Below, piece after piece: positions 27,637 to 34,949 of a stretch of DNA of 64,000 nt. The notes under the pieces are model-generated. The model ran no database searches. It saw nothing but the letters and a program-made list of their open reading frames with translations, and was not told the DNA's origin. This DNA comes from CAWAPS01 sp963783945 (GTDB taxonomy: Bacteria; Actinomycetota; Acidimicrobiia; Acidimicrobiales; Palsa-688): NCBI GenBank assembly GCA_963783945.1, contig CAWAPS010000025.1, positions 158,739 through 222,738 of the forward strand. The letters run 5' to 3'. Within the stretch, counting starts at the first letter, position 1. Every line of letters begins with the position of its first letter. A program made the position numbers and the translations under genes.

Positions 27637-28787
27637 TTCGCTCCTCCCGCGGCCGCCAGCTCCACCGATTTGCGCGCCGCATCCAGCATGGTCGGCGACG
27701 AGATGACCCGGTCCGACTCGACCTTCTTCAGGATTTCCCGGCCCTCCTCCGCATTGGTCCCGTCGAGGCGGATGACCATCGGGGCCCCGATCTGCACCCG
27801 TTCGAGGGCGGTGACGATGCCGTTGGCCACCTCCTCACCACGGGTGATGCCGCCGAAGATGTTGATGAATATGGCCCGGACGTTGGTATCCGAATTGATG
27901 ACCTCGAGGGCGTTCGCCATCACCTCGGCGTTGGCCCCGCCGCCGATGTCGAGGAAGTTGGCCGGTTTGCCACCGACCTGGTTGACCACGTCGCACGTGC
28001 TCATGGCCAGGCCGGCCCCGTTGGCGATGATCCCGACGTAGCCGTCGAGGCCCACGTACTGCAGTCCCTTGCTGTGGGCCAGCCGCTCACGCTCGTCGAA
28101 CTCGTCGATGTCCCGGAAGGAATCCCATTCCGGATGGCGGAACGCCGCGTTGTCGTCGAGGGTGACCTTGGCGTCGAGAGCGTGCACCTTTCCCTCCGGC
28201 GTCAGGATCAACGGGTTGATCTCGACCAGGTCGGCGTCGCCGTCGACGTAGCAGCGGTAGAGATCGATCAGAATCTCGACCGCACCGTCGCGAGCCTCCG
28301 GGTCGAGCCCGGCCTCTTCCACCAGCCGGCGAGCGTCCGCTTCGGTAAAGCCGATTGCCGGGTCTATGTCCATGCGGGCGATGGCCCCCGGATCCTCCTC
28401 GGCAACCGTCTCGATCTCGACCCCGCCCCGGGCCGACACCATGGCCAGGTACTTCTTGGCCGCTCGATCCAGGGTGAAGCTGGCGTAGTACTCCTTGGCG
28501 ATGTCTGAGGCGTGCTCGACCCACAGCCGGTGCACCACGTGGCCCTTGATGTCGAGGCCGAGGATGTTGCCGGCGTGGAGGCGGACCTCGTCGGAGTTGG
28601 CGGCCAGCTTGACCCCGCCCGCCTTGCCCCGCCCGCCGACCTGCACCTGGGCCTTGACGACGACCGGATACCCGGCCTTGTCGGCCTCGATGACGGCCTG
28701 ATCGACGGAGTCGGCGACCCCGCCGGCCGAGACCGGTATGCCAAAGCGGGCGAAGTACTGCTTGCCCTGATACTCGAACAGATCCAC
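27633..28787 (-). CDS. sucC: succinyl-CoA synthetase beta subunit
   Basis: A 384-residue ATP-grasp subunit. Visible are MDLFEYQGKQYFARFGIPVS at the start, VVKAQVQVGGRGKAGGVKLA (nucleotide-binding), EINPLILTPEGKVHALDAKV with metal ligands, GYVGIIANGAGLAMSTCDVV and FINIFGGITRGEEVANGI. It is first in the sucC-sucD pair. The neighbouring B12-binding gene is 53 bases downstream-of-start on the other side (its stop at 28841 precedes sucC's start), so the succinyl-CoA producer and user may be co-expressed. Confidence 0.96.
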   Translation of the reverse strand: MDLFEYQGKQYFARFGIPVSAGGVADSVDQAVIEADKAGYPVVVKAQVQVGGRGKAGGVKLAANSDEVRLHAGNILGLDIKGHVVHRLWVEHASDIAKEYYASFTLDRAAKKYLAMVSARGGVEIETVAEEDPGAIARMDIDPAIGFTEADARRLVEEAGLDPEARDGAVEILIDLYRCYVDGDADLVEINPLILTPEGKVHALDAKVTLDDNAAFRHPEWDSFRDIDEFDERERLAHSKGLQYVGLDGYVGIIANGAGLAMSTCDVVNQVGGKPANFLDIGGGANAEVMANALEVINSDTNVRAIFINIFGGITRGEEVANGIVTALERVQIGAPMVIRLDGTNAEEGREILKKVESDRVISSPTMLDAARKSVELAAAGGAK

Positions 28788-28840
28788 GCTGGCTCCTGAA
28801 ATTCAGTGGGTTTATCCGGGAAAAAAGACCGGCCGCTTCT

Positions 28841-29254
28841 TCAATCCCCTGCCTTCTCCCTTCGATCCAGCGTCTGTTCGAGCCAGGTCGTGATCTCGCC
28901 GAGCGGGGCGCCGGGGGTGAAGATCTCTGCTACGCCGGCCTTCTTGAGCTCGAGGATGTCGGCGTCGGGAATGATGCCGCCGGCGAAGACAAGTACATCA
29001 TCGGCGCCCTTTCGCCCCAGCTCCTCGATGATGCGCGGGAACAGTGTCATGTGGGCACCGGACAGGATCGACAGGCCGACCGCATCGGCGTCCTCCTGGA
29101 TGGAGGTCTCGGCGATCTGCTCCGGGGTCTGGTGCAAACCGGTGTAAATCACCTCGAACCCCGCTTCGCGCAGGGCGCGGGCGATCACCCGGGCCCCGCG
29201 GTCGTGGCCGTCGAGGCCGGGTTTGGCTACTACAACCCTGTAGAGCCGGTCCAT
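28841..29254 (-). CDS. cobalamin-binding subunit/domain of methylmalonyl-CoA mutase type
   Basis: A 137-residue stand-alone B12-binding domain. The signature KPGLDGHDRGARVIARALRE contains the DxHxxG cobalamin-ligand His; GLHQTPEQIAETSIQEDADA and GLSILSGAHMTLFPRI (SxL) and FAGGIIPDADI (GG) complete the base-off/His-on motif. Such small subunits pair with a separate large (TIM-barrel) mutase subunit, interconverting methylmalonyl-CoA and succinyl-CoA or acting on related acyl-CoAs. No large subunit is in the window. It precedes sucC-sucD in transcription order, which fits a propionate-to-succinyl-CoA route. Confidence 0.9.
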   Translation of the reverse strand: MDRLYRVVVAKPGLDGHDRGARVIARALREAGFEVIYTGLHQTPEQIAETSIQEDADAVGLSILSGAHMTLFPRIIEELGRKGADDVLVFAGGIIPDADILELKKAGVAEIFTPGAPLGEITTWLEQTLDRREKAGD

Positions 29255-29331
29255 TGCGCTCCGATACTCGCAGGTCCGCCTGGCCCCGGGCCAACCCGGG
29301 ACCGTCCCCGGTCTCGCCGGGCCGGCCTGCC

Positions 29332-29400
29332 ATCACGGGTGGGCCGGCGACCACGGGTGGGCCCGCGATCACGGGTGGGCCTGCGATCACGGGTGGACCG
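29332..29400. repeat. four 18-base tandem repeats
   Basis: The unit ATCACGGGTGGGCCGGCG occurs at 29332, 29350, 29368 and 29386 with one or two differences each; the last copy is cut after 15 bases. It lies in the 332-base gap between the B12-binding gene and the divergent LCP gene. On the minus strand it would read Gly-Pro-Pro-Val-x-Ala repeats, but no plausible gene covers it. The rest of the gap has no visible gene; the LCP promoter must lie at its right end. Confidence 0.75.
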
Positions 29401-29586
29401 TTAAGGCACGGCGCCCGGCCCCTCGGTCCGATCCCGACCTCCGATCCGCCAACCGGCGCACCCTCGGACCCTCGGACCCGACTCCCGTACCCCCGCTGAC
29501 GCCAACCCGGAGGACCTTCTCGGTAGAGTGGACGCCGCGGGCGTGGCTGTGCAGGTGTATCCCCCGTCGCGATCCCGAAGGAATCC

Positions 29587-31203
29587 GTGAGAGACCGCTC
29601 CCCCGCTGCCCGGACCGTGTACCGCCGCCCGGCCTCTGATACCGGACCGGACGGTGCCCCCCGCCATCGCCACAGCGCCGCCGCCCGCAAGTACCTGAGA
29701 GCCCGACGGTGGCCGAGGCGGGCCCTGATCACCGCCAACATCTTCGTGGCCCTTTGCCTGCTCGGCGCGGGCGGAGCGTACGGCTACGCCGTCTGGCGGG
29801 TGGGTCAGATCCACAAGGAGAAGCTGACCCACCTGTCGACGTCCCACAGCAGCGGGGGCGGAGGGGCGGCGTTCACCGTCCTGATCGTGGGTTCTGACAG
29901 CAGAAGTGCCCTGAGCGGCCCTGACAACGCCCAGTTCGGCGGATCCTCGACCGTGGGCGGACAGCGTTCCGACACCACCATCGTGGCCAGAATCGTACCG
30001 AAATACCACGAGATAATGATGATGTCGCTCCCGAGGGACCTGTGGGTGAACATCCCGGGCATGGGGCCCAACCGCATCAACGCCGCGTTCGACAGCGGGC
30101 CCGACCTCCTCGTCGAGACGATCGAGCAGGACCTGCACATACCGATCAATCACTACATCGAAGTGAACTTCGATACGTTCCGCGATATCACCGACGCAGT
30201 CGGTGGGGTGAAGTTCTACTTCCCGACCCCGGCCAAGGATTCCTACTCCCTGCTCAACATCCCCGCCGCCGGCTGCTACAACCTGACCGGCGACCAGGCG
30301 CTCGCTTTCGTCCGGTCCCGGCACTACGAGTACTACGCCAACGGCGAGTGGAACTATGAGGCAGAGAGCGACCTGGCCCGGATCCAGCGTCAGCAGACGT
30401 TCATCAAGAAGATGATCGTGAAGGCCGAATCGAAGTTCGACAACCCCATCGCCCTCAACGACGTCATCGGCGGGATCGTCAAGAACCTCACCGTCGACAC
30501 TGGCTTCAGCACCGGCCTGCTTCTCGAGCTGGCCAAGGATTTCCACTCGGTGAACGCGGCGACGATCCCGGCGCTGACCCTCCCCAACTACGCCTACACG
30601 ACAGCCGGTGGAGCGGCTGTGCTCGGCCTCCAGCAACCTCAAGCCGCTCAGACCATCGCCGCCTTCAACGCCTATGGCACCACGCCACCCCCCAAGCCGG
30701 CGAAGAAGCCGAAGACCACGCCGAAGCGGGCTCCCAGCACCACGACGACCGCGGTCACCGCCCCGCCGGTGACAGTGGCACACTCCTCGGTCAGCGTCGA
30801 GGTGGCCAACGGCACCGGGGTCGCCGGTCAGGCCACTCAGATGAGCCGGACCGTGGAGGCTCTCGGCTACAACGCCACGGTCACTTCGAACTCGCCGGGC
30901 CAGACCTACGCCAAGACGACGATCGAGTACGCCCCCGACGCCCTGACCGCGGCTGAGCAGCTGAGGGCCGAGATTCCTGGTGGGGCGACACTGGTCCAGG
31001 CGCCCAGCCTGACGCCCACGACCTACAACGTCGAAGTGATCACTGGAGCGAGTTACACCGCCGCGGGCGGCCACGGCACCGGTGCCGCAGCCGGATCGAC
31101 GACATCGGCGAGCAGCAGCACCACATCGAGCACGCTCCCGGGAACCAACGCCTCGGTATACGAGTTGCCGGGTTCGAGCGGGCCACCCCCGGCGAACTGC
31201 TAG
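29587..31203 (+). CDS. LytR-CpsA-Psr family cell-wall polymer ligase
   Basis: A 538-residue membrane-anchored protein. After a basic N-terminus comes one membrane helix (about residues 48-72, ITANIFVALCLLGAGGAYGY). The LCP domain follows, with TVLIVGSDSRS, GQRSDTTIVARI (conserved Asp for metal), SLPRDLWVNIPG, RINAAFDSG and LTGDQALAFVRSRH with the catalytic-pocket Arg residues. A Pro/Lys/Thr linker leads to a LytR_C domain (about 405-480, VEVANGTGVAGQA). LCP enzymes attach teichoic-acid-like or arabinogalactan polymers to peptidoglycan outside the membrane. GTG start. Convergent with pcrA. Confidence 0.92.
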   Translation: MRDRSPAARTVYRRPASDTGPDGAPRHRHSAAARKYLRARRWPRRALITANIFVALCLLGAGGAYGYAVWRVGQIHKEKLTHLSTSHSSGGGGAAFTVLIVGSDSRSALSGPDNAQFGGSSTVGGQRSDTTIVARIVPKYHEIMMMSLPRDLWVNIPGMGPNRINAAFDSGPDLLVETIEQDLHIPINHYIEVNFDTFRDITDAVGGVKFYFPTPAKDSYSLLNIPAAGCYNLTGDQALAFVRSRHYEYYANGEWNYEAESDLARIQRQQTFIKKMIVKAESKFDNPIALNDVIGGIVKNLTVDTGFSTGLLLELAKDFHSVNAATIPALTLPNYAYTTAGGAAVLGLQQPQAAQTIAAFNAYGTTPPPKPAKKPKTTPKRAPSTTTTAVTAPPVTVAHSSVSVEVANGTGVAGQATQMSRTVEALGYNATVTSNSPGQTYAKTTIEYAPDALTAAEQLRAEIPGGATLVQAPSLTPTTYNVEVITGASYTAAGGHGTGAAAGSTTSASSSTTSSTLPGTNASVYELPGSSGPPPANC

Positions 31204-31207
31204 CGGC

Positions 31208-31276
31208 CCCCAGCGATCGGCTGCCGCTCCCGGCGATCGGCTGCCGCTGCGGCTCCCGGCGAGCGGCTGCCGCTCA
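31208..31276. repeat. three short repeats between convergent lcp and pcrA ends
   Basis: Near-identical units GCGATCGGCTGCCGCT occur at about 31213 and 31233, and a third (GCGAGCGGCTGCCGCT) near 31259. They fill the 70-base gap between two convergent genes. Their function is unknown; they may be replication slippage. Confidence 0.6.
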
Positions 31277-33700
31277 AGCCCGCTTGAGCGGGGCGAGGGA
31301 CAGGGCGAGGTGCTTCTCGCCGACCGAGGGAAAGCGCACCCGGGCTTCGCCCTTTTCGCCCTCTCCCATCACTTCGATAACCACCCCTTCGCCCCATTTG
31401 GCGTGGACGACGGTCTCGCCGGTCCGCAGACCGAGGGTCTCGGCCCCGGTGCCGTGAACCGGACCGGACTTGGATCTGCGCATGGCGGCCTCGACGATCC
31501 GGTCCCTCCCGCTGGCATCTGAGAGCCGGGCCGAGGAGCGACGGCCGCTGGCGGCCATGCGCACCAGGGCCTCCGGGATCTCCTGGAGGAATCGACTAGG
31601 CGGGTTGTACTGGGTCTGCCCCCACAAACTCCGGCACCAGGCGTGGGAAAGGTAAAGCCGCTCCCGGGCTCTGGTGATCCCGACATAGGCCAGCCTGCGC
31701 TCCTCTTCCATCTCGTCGGGCTCACCGAGACTGCGCAGGTGGGGGAACACCCCCTCCTCCATGCCGACGATGAACACGACCGGGTACTCGAGTCCCTTGG
31801 CCGTGTGGAGGGTCATCAGGGTGACCTTGGAATCGTCGCCGTCCACTTCGTCGACGTCGGCGACCAGGCTCACCTGCTCGAGAAACTCGTCGAGGCTCTC
31901 GGCCTCCCGCGCCGCGCCTATGAGCTCCTCGATGTTCTCGATCCGACCGGCCGATTCGACCGAATGCTCGGCCAGCAACTCGTCGAGGTAGCCGGTCCTA
32001 TCGGCGACCGCCCCGAGCAGGCCGGCCGGGCCGCCGTCCTCGACTTGTCCCCTCAGGTCCACGAGCAGGCTCTGCAGATCGCGCAGGCCGGCCAGGGCCT
32101 TGCCGGTCACTCCGGCGGCCTCGGCCTGCTGGACCGCGTCAGCGAAAGTGACCCCACGTTCGCGGGCCCACTTGTCGAGGCGGGCGACCGATGTGTCTCC
32201 CACCCCCCGCTTCGGAACGTTGACTATCCGCTTGAACGACACCTCGTCCTCGGGATTGGCCACCGCCCGCAAGTAGGCGAGCATGTCCTTGATCTCGCGC
32301 CGGTCGTAGAACCGGGTGCCGCCAACCACCTTGTACGGGATGTCGACCCGAACCAGCTCCTCCTCAACCGCCCGGCTCTGGGCGTTGGCCCGGTAGAAGA
32401 CCGCGATGTCCCCCCATTCGTAACCACTCCCGGGCGGACGGCCCTCTTCGCCGTCGCCGGCAACCGGAACCCCGACGGACCCGGCCGCCTGTTCGCGTCC
32501 AACCCCGCTCGTGGAGAGCCCCGGGCGGTGCAGCTTCAGGATCTCCGACGCCAGCCATGCCCCCTCGTCGTGCTCGTCCTCGGCGTGATAGCGCACCACG
32601 AGCTCGCCGCCGATCCGGTCGGTCCACAGAGCCTTCGGCTTGCGCATGGCGTTGTTCGAGATCACCGCGTTGGCCGCGTCGAGGACCACCTGAGTGGAAC
32701 GGTAGTTCTGCTCCAGCATTACCACGGTGGCGTCGGGGAACGCCTGCTCGAACTGGAGGATGTTGCGAATGTCGGCTCCCCGCCAGCCGTAGACCGATTG
32801 ATCGCTGTCGCCCACGACCGTCACCTGGTGGTGTTGCCCGGCGAGCAGCAGCACCATCTCGTTTTGGGCCCGGTTGGTGTCCTGGTACTCGTCCACCAGC
32901 ACGTGACGGAAACGCTGGCGGTAATGCTCCAGAACGTCGGGACACGCCTGCAGCAGGTTGACGGTGACCATCAGAAGGTCGTCGAAGTCCATGGCGTTGG
33001 CCGCCAGCAGCCGCTGCTGGTACTCGCGGTACACCTCGGCGATTCGCCGCTCCATGACCGTGCGGCCCCGGGCGGCGTAGCTCTCGAAATCGACCAGCTC
33101 GTTCTTGGCCGCCGAGATGTTGGCGTGGATGGACCGGGCCGGAAACTTCTTGGCATCCAGACCGAAATCCCGGATGACGTATCCGGTCAAGCGGACAGCA
33201 TCCGACTGGTCGTAGATGGTGAAGTTGGACTTGTAGCCGAGGCGGGCGCCGTCTCGACGCAGCATGCGCACACACGCTGCGTGGAACGTCGACACCCACA
33301 TGCGGTTGGCGACCGGGCCGATCAGCGACGCGACCCGCTCGCGCATCTCCCCGGCCGCCTTGTTGGTGAAGGTGATGGCGAGGATCTCGAAGGGCGAGAT
33401 GTGCTCGTGCGAGATAAGCCAGGCGATCCGGTGCGTCAGCACCTTGGTCTTCCCGGACCCGGCGCCGGCCACGATCAGAAGCGGGCCCTCGGCGTGGGTC
33501 ACCGCCGCGGCCTGGGCGTCGTTGAGCCCGGACAGGAGGTCCTGGCCGGTGGGGCTGAGGGGGCGGCCGGCCGCTCCTGGCCCGGCATCGCCGGCGCTGA
33601 CGTCTGCCTGGTCTTGCCCGACATCGCCCCCGCCCGGACCGGAAGGACCGTCGCTCATATCACCGGTCCCGGTCGCCGGGCTGAAGAGATCTGTCGGCAT
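31274..33700 (-). CDS. pcrA: ATP-dependent 3'-5' DNA helicase, UvrD/PcrA type
   Basis: An 808-residue superfamily-1 helicase used in excision repair and in clearing recombination intermediates. The order of motifs is normal: LNDAQAAAVTH (Q motif), VAGAGSGKTKVLTHR (I), ILAITFTNKAAGEM (Ia), VDEYQDTNRAQ (II), VVGDSDQSVYGWRGAD (III), MLEQNYRSTQ (IV), VTLMTLHTAKGLEYPVVF (V) and YVGITRARERLYL (VI). The C-terminus has the Tudor-like RNA-polymerase-binding region (VVHAKWGEGVVIEVMGEG). The ATG at 33700 is chosen because it precedes a ~60-residue variable N-terminus; the frame stays open much further upstream across the divergent SDR gene, but that part is not coding. Confidence 0.94.
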   Translation of the reverse strand: MPTDLFSPATGTGDMSDGPSGPGGGDVGQDQADVSAGDAGPGAAGRPLSPTGQDLLSGLNDAQAAAVTHAEGPLLIVAGAGSGKTKVLTHRIAWLISHEHISPFEILAITFTNKAAGEMRERVASLIGPVANRMWVSTFHAACVRMLRRDGARLGYKSNFTIYDQSDAVRLTGYVIRDFGLDAKKFPARSIHANISAAKNELVDFESYAARGRTVMERRIAEVYREYQQRLLAANAMDFDDLLMVTVNLLQACPDVLEHYRQRFRHVLVDEYQDTNRAQNEMVLLLAGQHHQVTVVGDSDQSVYGWRGADIRNILQFEQAFPDATVVMLEQNYRSTQVVLDAANAVISNNAMRKPKALWTDRIGGELVVRYHAEDEHDEGAWLASEILKLHRPGLSTSGVGREQAAGSVGVPVAGDGEEGRPPGSGYEWGDIAVFYRANAQSRAVEEELVRVDIPYKVVGGTRFYDRREIKDMLAYLRAVANPEDEVSFKRIVNVPKRGVGDTSVARLDKWARERGVTFADAVQQAEAAGVTGKALAGLRDLQSLLVDLRGQVEDGGPAGLLGAVADRTGYLDELLAEHSVESAGRIENIEELIGAAREAESLDEFLEQVSLVADVDEVDGDDSKVTLMTLHTAKGLEYPVVFIVGMEEGVFPHLRSLGEPDEMEEERRLAYVGITRARERLYLSHAWCRSLWGQTQYNPPSRFLQEIPEALVRMAASGRRSSARLSDASGRDRIVEAAMRRSKSGPVHGTGAETLGLRTGETVVHAKWGEGVVIEVMGEGEKGEARVRFPSVGEKHLALSLAPLKRA

Positions 33701-33874
33701 GGCCCAATCCAAACTACCGGCTGGATGGGACGGCGACGCGGTTGGTCGCTGGCCGGCCACCCCCTGTACAGGAACGCCCGGCCGTGACCTGGAGGGGCGG
33801 ACCCGGCGCAGCATCGGGCAGAGTGTGGGGCACCAAAGCCAACCGATCGAATCTGTAGGGAGAGGCACGCAGCT

Positions 33875-34792
33875 ATGAGTGGGATCTGCGACGGCAGGGT
33901 CGTCATCATCTCGGGTGCCGGCCGAGGCATAGGCCGCGAACACGCGATGGAGTTCGCCCGGCAGGGTGCCAAAGTGGTGGTCAACGACCTCGGGGGCGAG
34001 ATGGACGGGCAGGGGAGCTCGACCGGGCCGGCCGGAGAAGTGGTCGACGAGATCCGGGCCATGGGCGGAGAAGCGGTCGCCAACGGAGACGACGTGTCGG
34101 ATTGGGACGGGGCCTCGCGCTTGATCCGGGCCGCCCTCGACAACTTCGGGCGGCTCGACGTGCTCGTCAACAACGCCGGGATCCTGCGCGACCGGATGCT
34201 CGTCAACATGACACCCGAAGAGTGGGACGCTGTAATCCGCGTCCACCTCCGCGGCACCTTCGCTCCGAGCCGGGCCGCGCTCGAGCACTGGCGGGAGCGG
34301 TCGAAGGCCGGTGAGGAGAACGACGCCCGGATCATCAACACCACGTCCCCTTCGGGGATCTACGGCAACGTGGGCCAGACCAACTATGGGGCGGCGAAAG
34401 CCGGGATCGCCTCGTTCACCGTGATCTCCGCCATGGAGGTCGCTCGCTACGGCGTCACCGTCAACGCCATCGCCCCGGCCGCCCTCACCCGGATGACCGA
34501 GAACCTGGGAATGGGCCGGCGGGCGGCGGAGAAGCCGGCCGACGAGTGGAGCGCCCTCGACCCGACCAACATCGCCCCGATCGTGGTGTGGCTCGGCAGC
34601 CCGGAGTCCAAGGGGGTTACCGGCCGGGTCTTCAACGTCCTGGGTGGCCATTTGAGCGTGGCCGAGGGCTGGGTCGAAGGGCCCTCGGCCGACAAACAGG
34701 GGCGCTGGGATCCTGCGGAGCTCAGCGACATCGTGCCGGACCTGGTGTCCCGGGCGGCCGCCAACGCAGGCATGAACGGCAGGCGCGAGTAG
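33875..34792 (+). CDS. short-chain dehydrogenase, MFE-2/3-hydroxyacyl-CoA dehydrogenase-like
   Basis: A 305-residue SDR. Seen are the NAD-binding GAGRGIGREHAMEFARQGAK, the NDLGGEMDGQG segment typical of the multifunctional-enzyme-type-2 dehydrogenase group, NNAGILRDRML, the catalytic STSPSGIYG-like Ser (as TTSPSGIYG), and YGAAK with catalytic Tyr and Lys. Members oxidise (3R)-hydroxyacyl-CoA or hydroxysteroids. The substrate cannot be told from sequence. It is divergent from pcrA, with a GGGAGAGG ribosome site ahead of the ATG. A C-terminal stretch (about 240-305) is longer than in minimal SDRs. Confidence 0.88.
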   Translation: MSGICDGRVVIISGAGRGIGREHAMEFARQGAKVVVNDLGGEMDGQGSSTGPAGEVVDEIRAMGGEAVANGDDVSDWDGASRLIRAALDNFGRLDVLVNNAGILRDRMLVNMTPEEWDAVIRVHLRGTFAPSRAALEHWRERSKAGEENDARIINTTSPSGIYGNVGQTNYGAAKAGIASFTVISAMEVARYGVTVNAIAPAALTRMTENLGMGRRAAEKPADEWSALDPTNIAPIVVWLGSPESKGVTGRVFNVLGGHLSVAEGWVEGPSADKQGRWDPAELSDIVPDLVSRAAANAGMNGRRE

Positions 34793-34949
34793 CGGCGGGT
34801 TTGATCCGGTCATCAAGCGATCGAGCCGCGCCTGGTATCCCCCTGGGCCCGCAGCCGGCCCTGCCGGCCGCGCTGATTGCACCGGCCGGCCGGGCCGATC
34901 GACTGGACGTCGGCCGCCTGGCCCCCCGGAAAGCCCCCGGCACGCGACA

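Noticed and set aside
29332..29400. CRISPR-like array
   Set aside because: Contiguous 18-base repeats without spacers; no cas genes in the window.
29401..31074. 557-codon minus-strand frame opposite the LCP gene
   Set aside because: LCP motifs are unambiguous on the plus strand; the minus-strand product has no domain.
31643..33787. 714-codon plus-strand open frame opposite pcrA
   Set aside because: Antisense shadow of a well-conserved helicase gene; low-complexity protein, no ribosome site.
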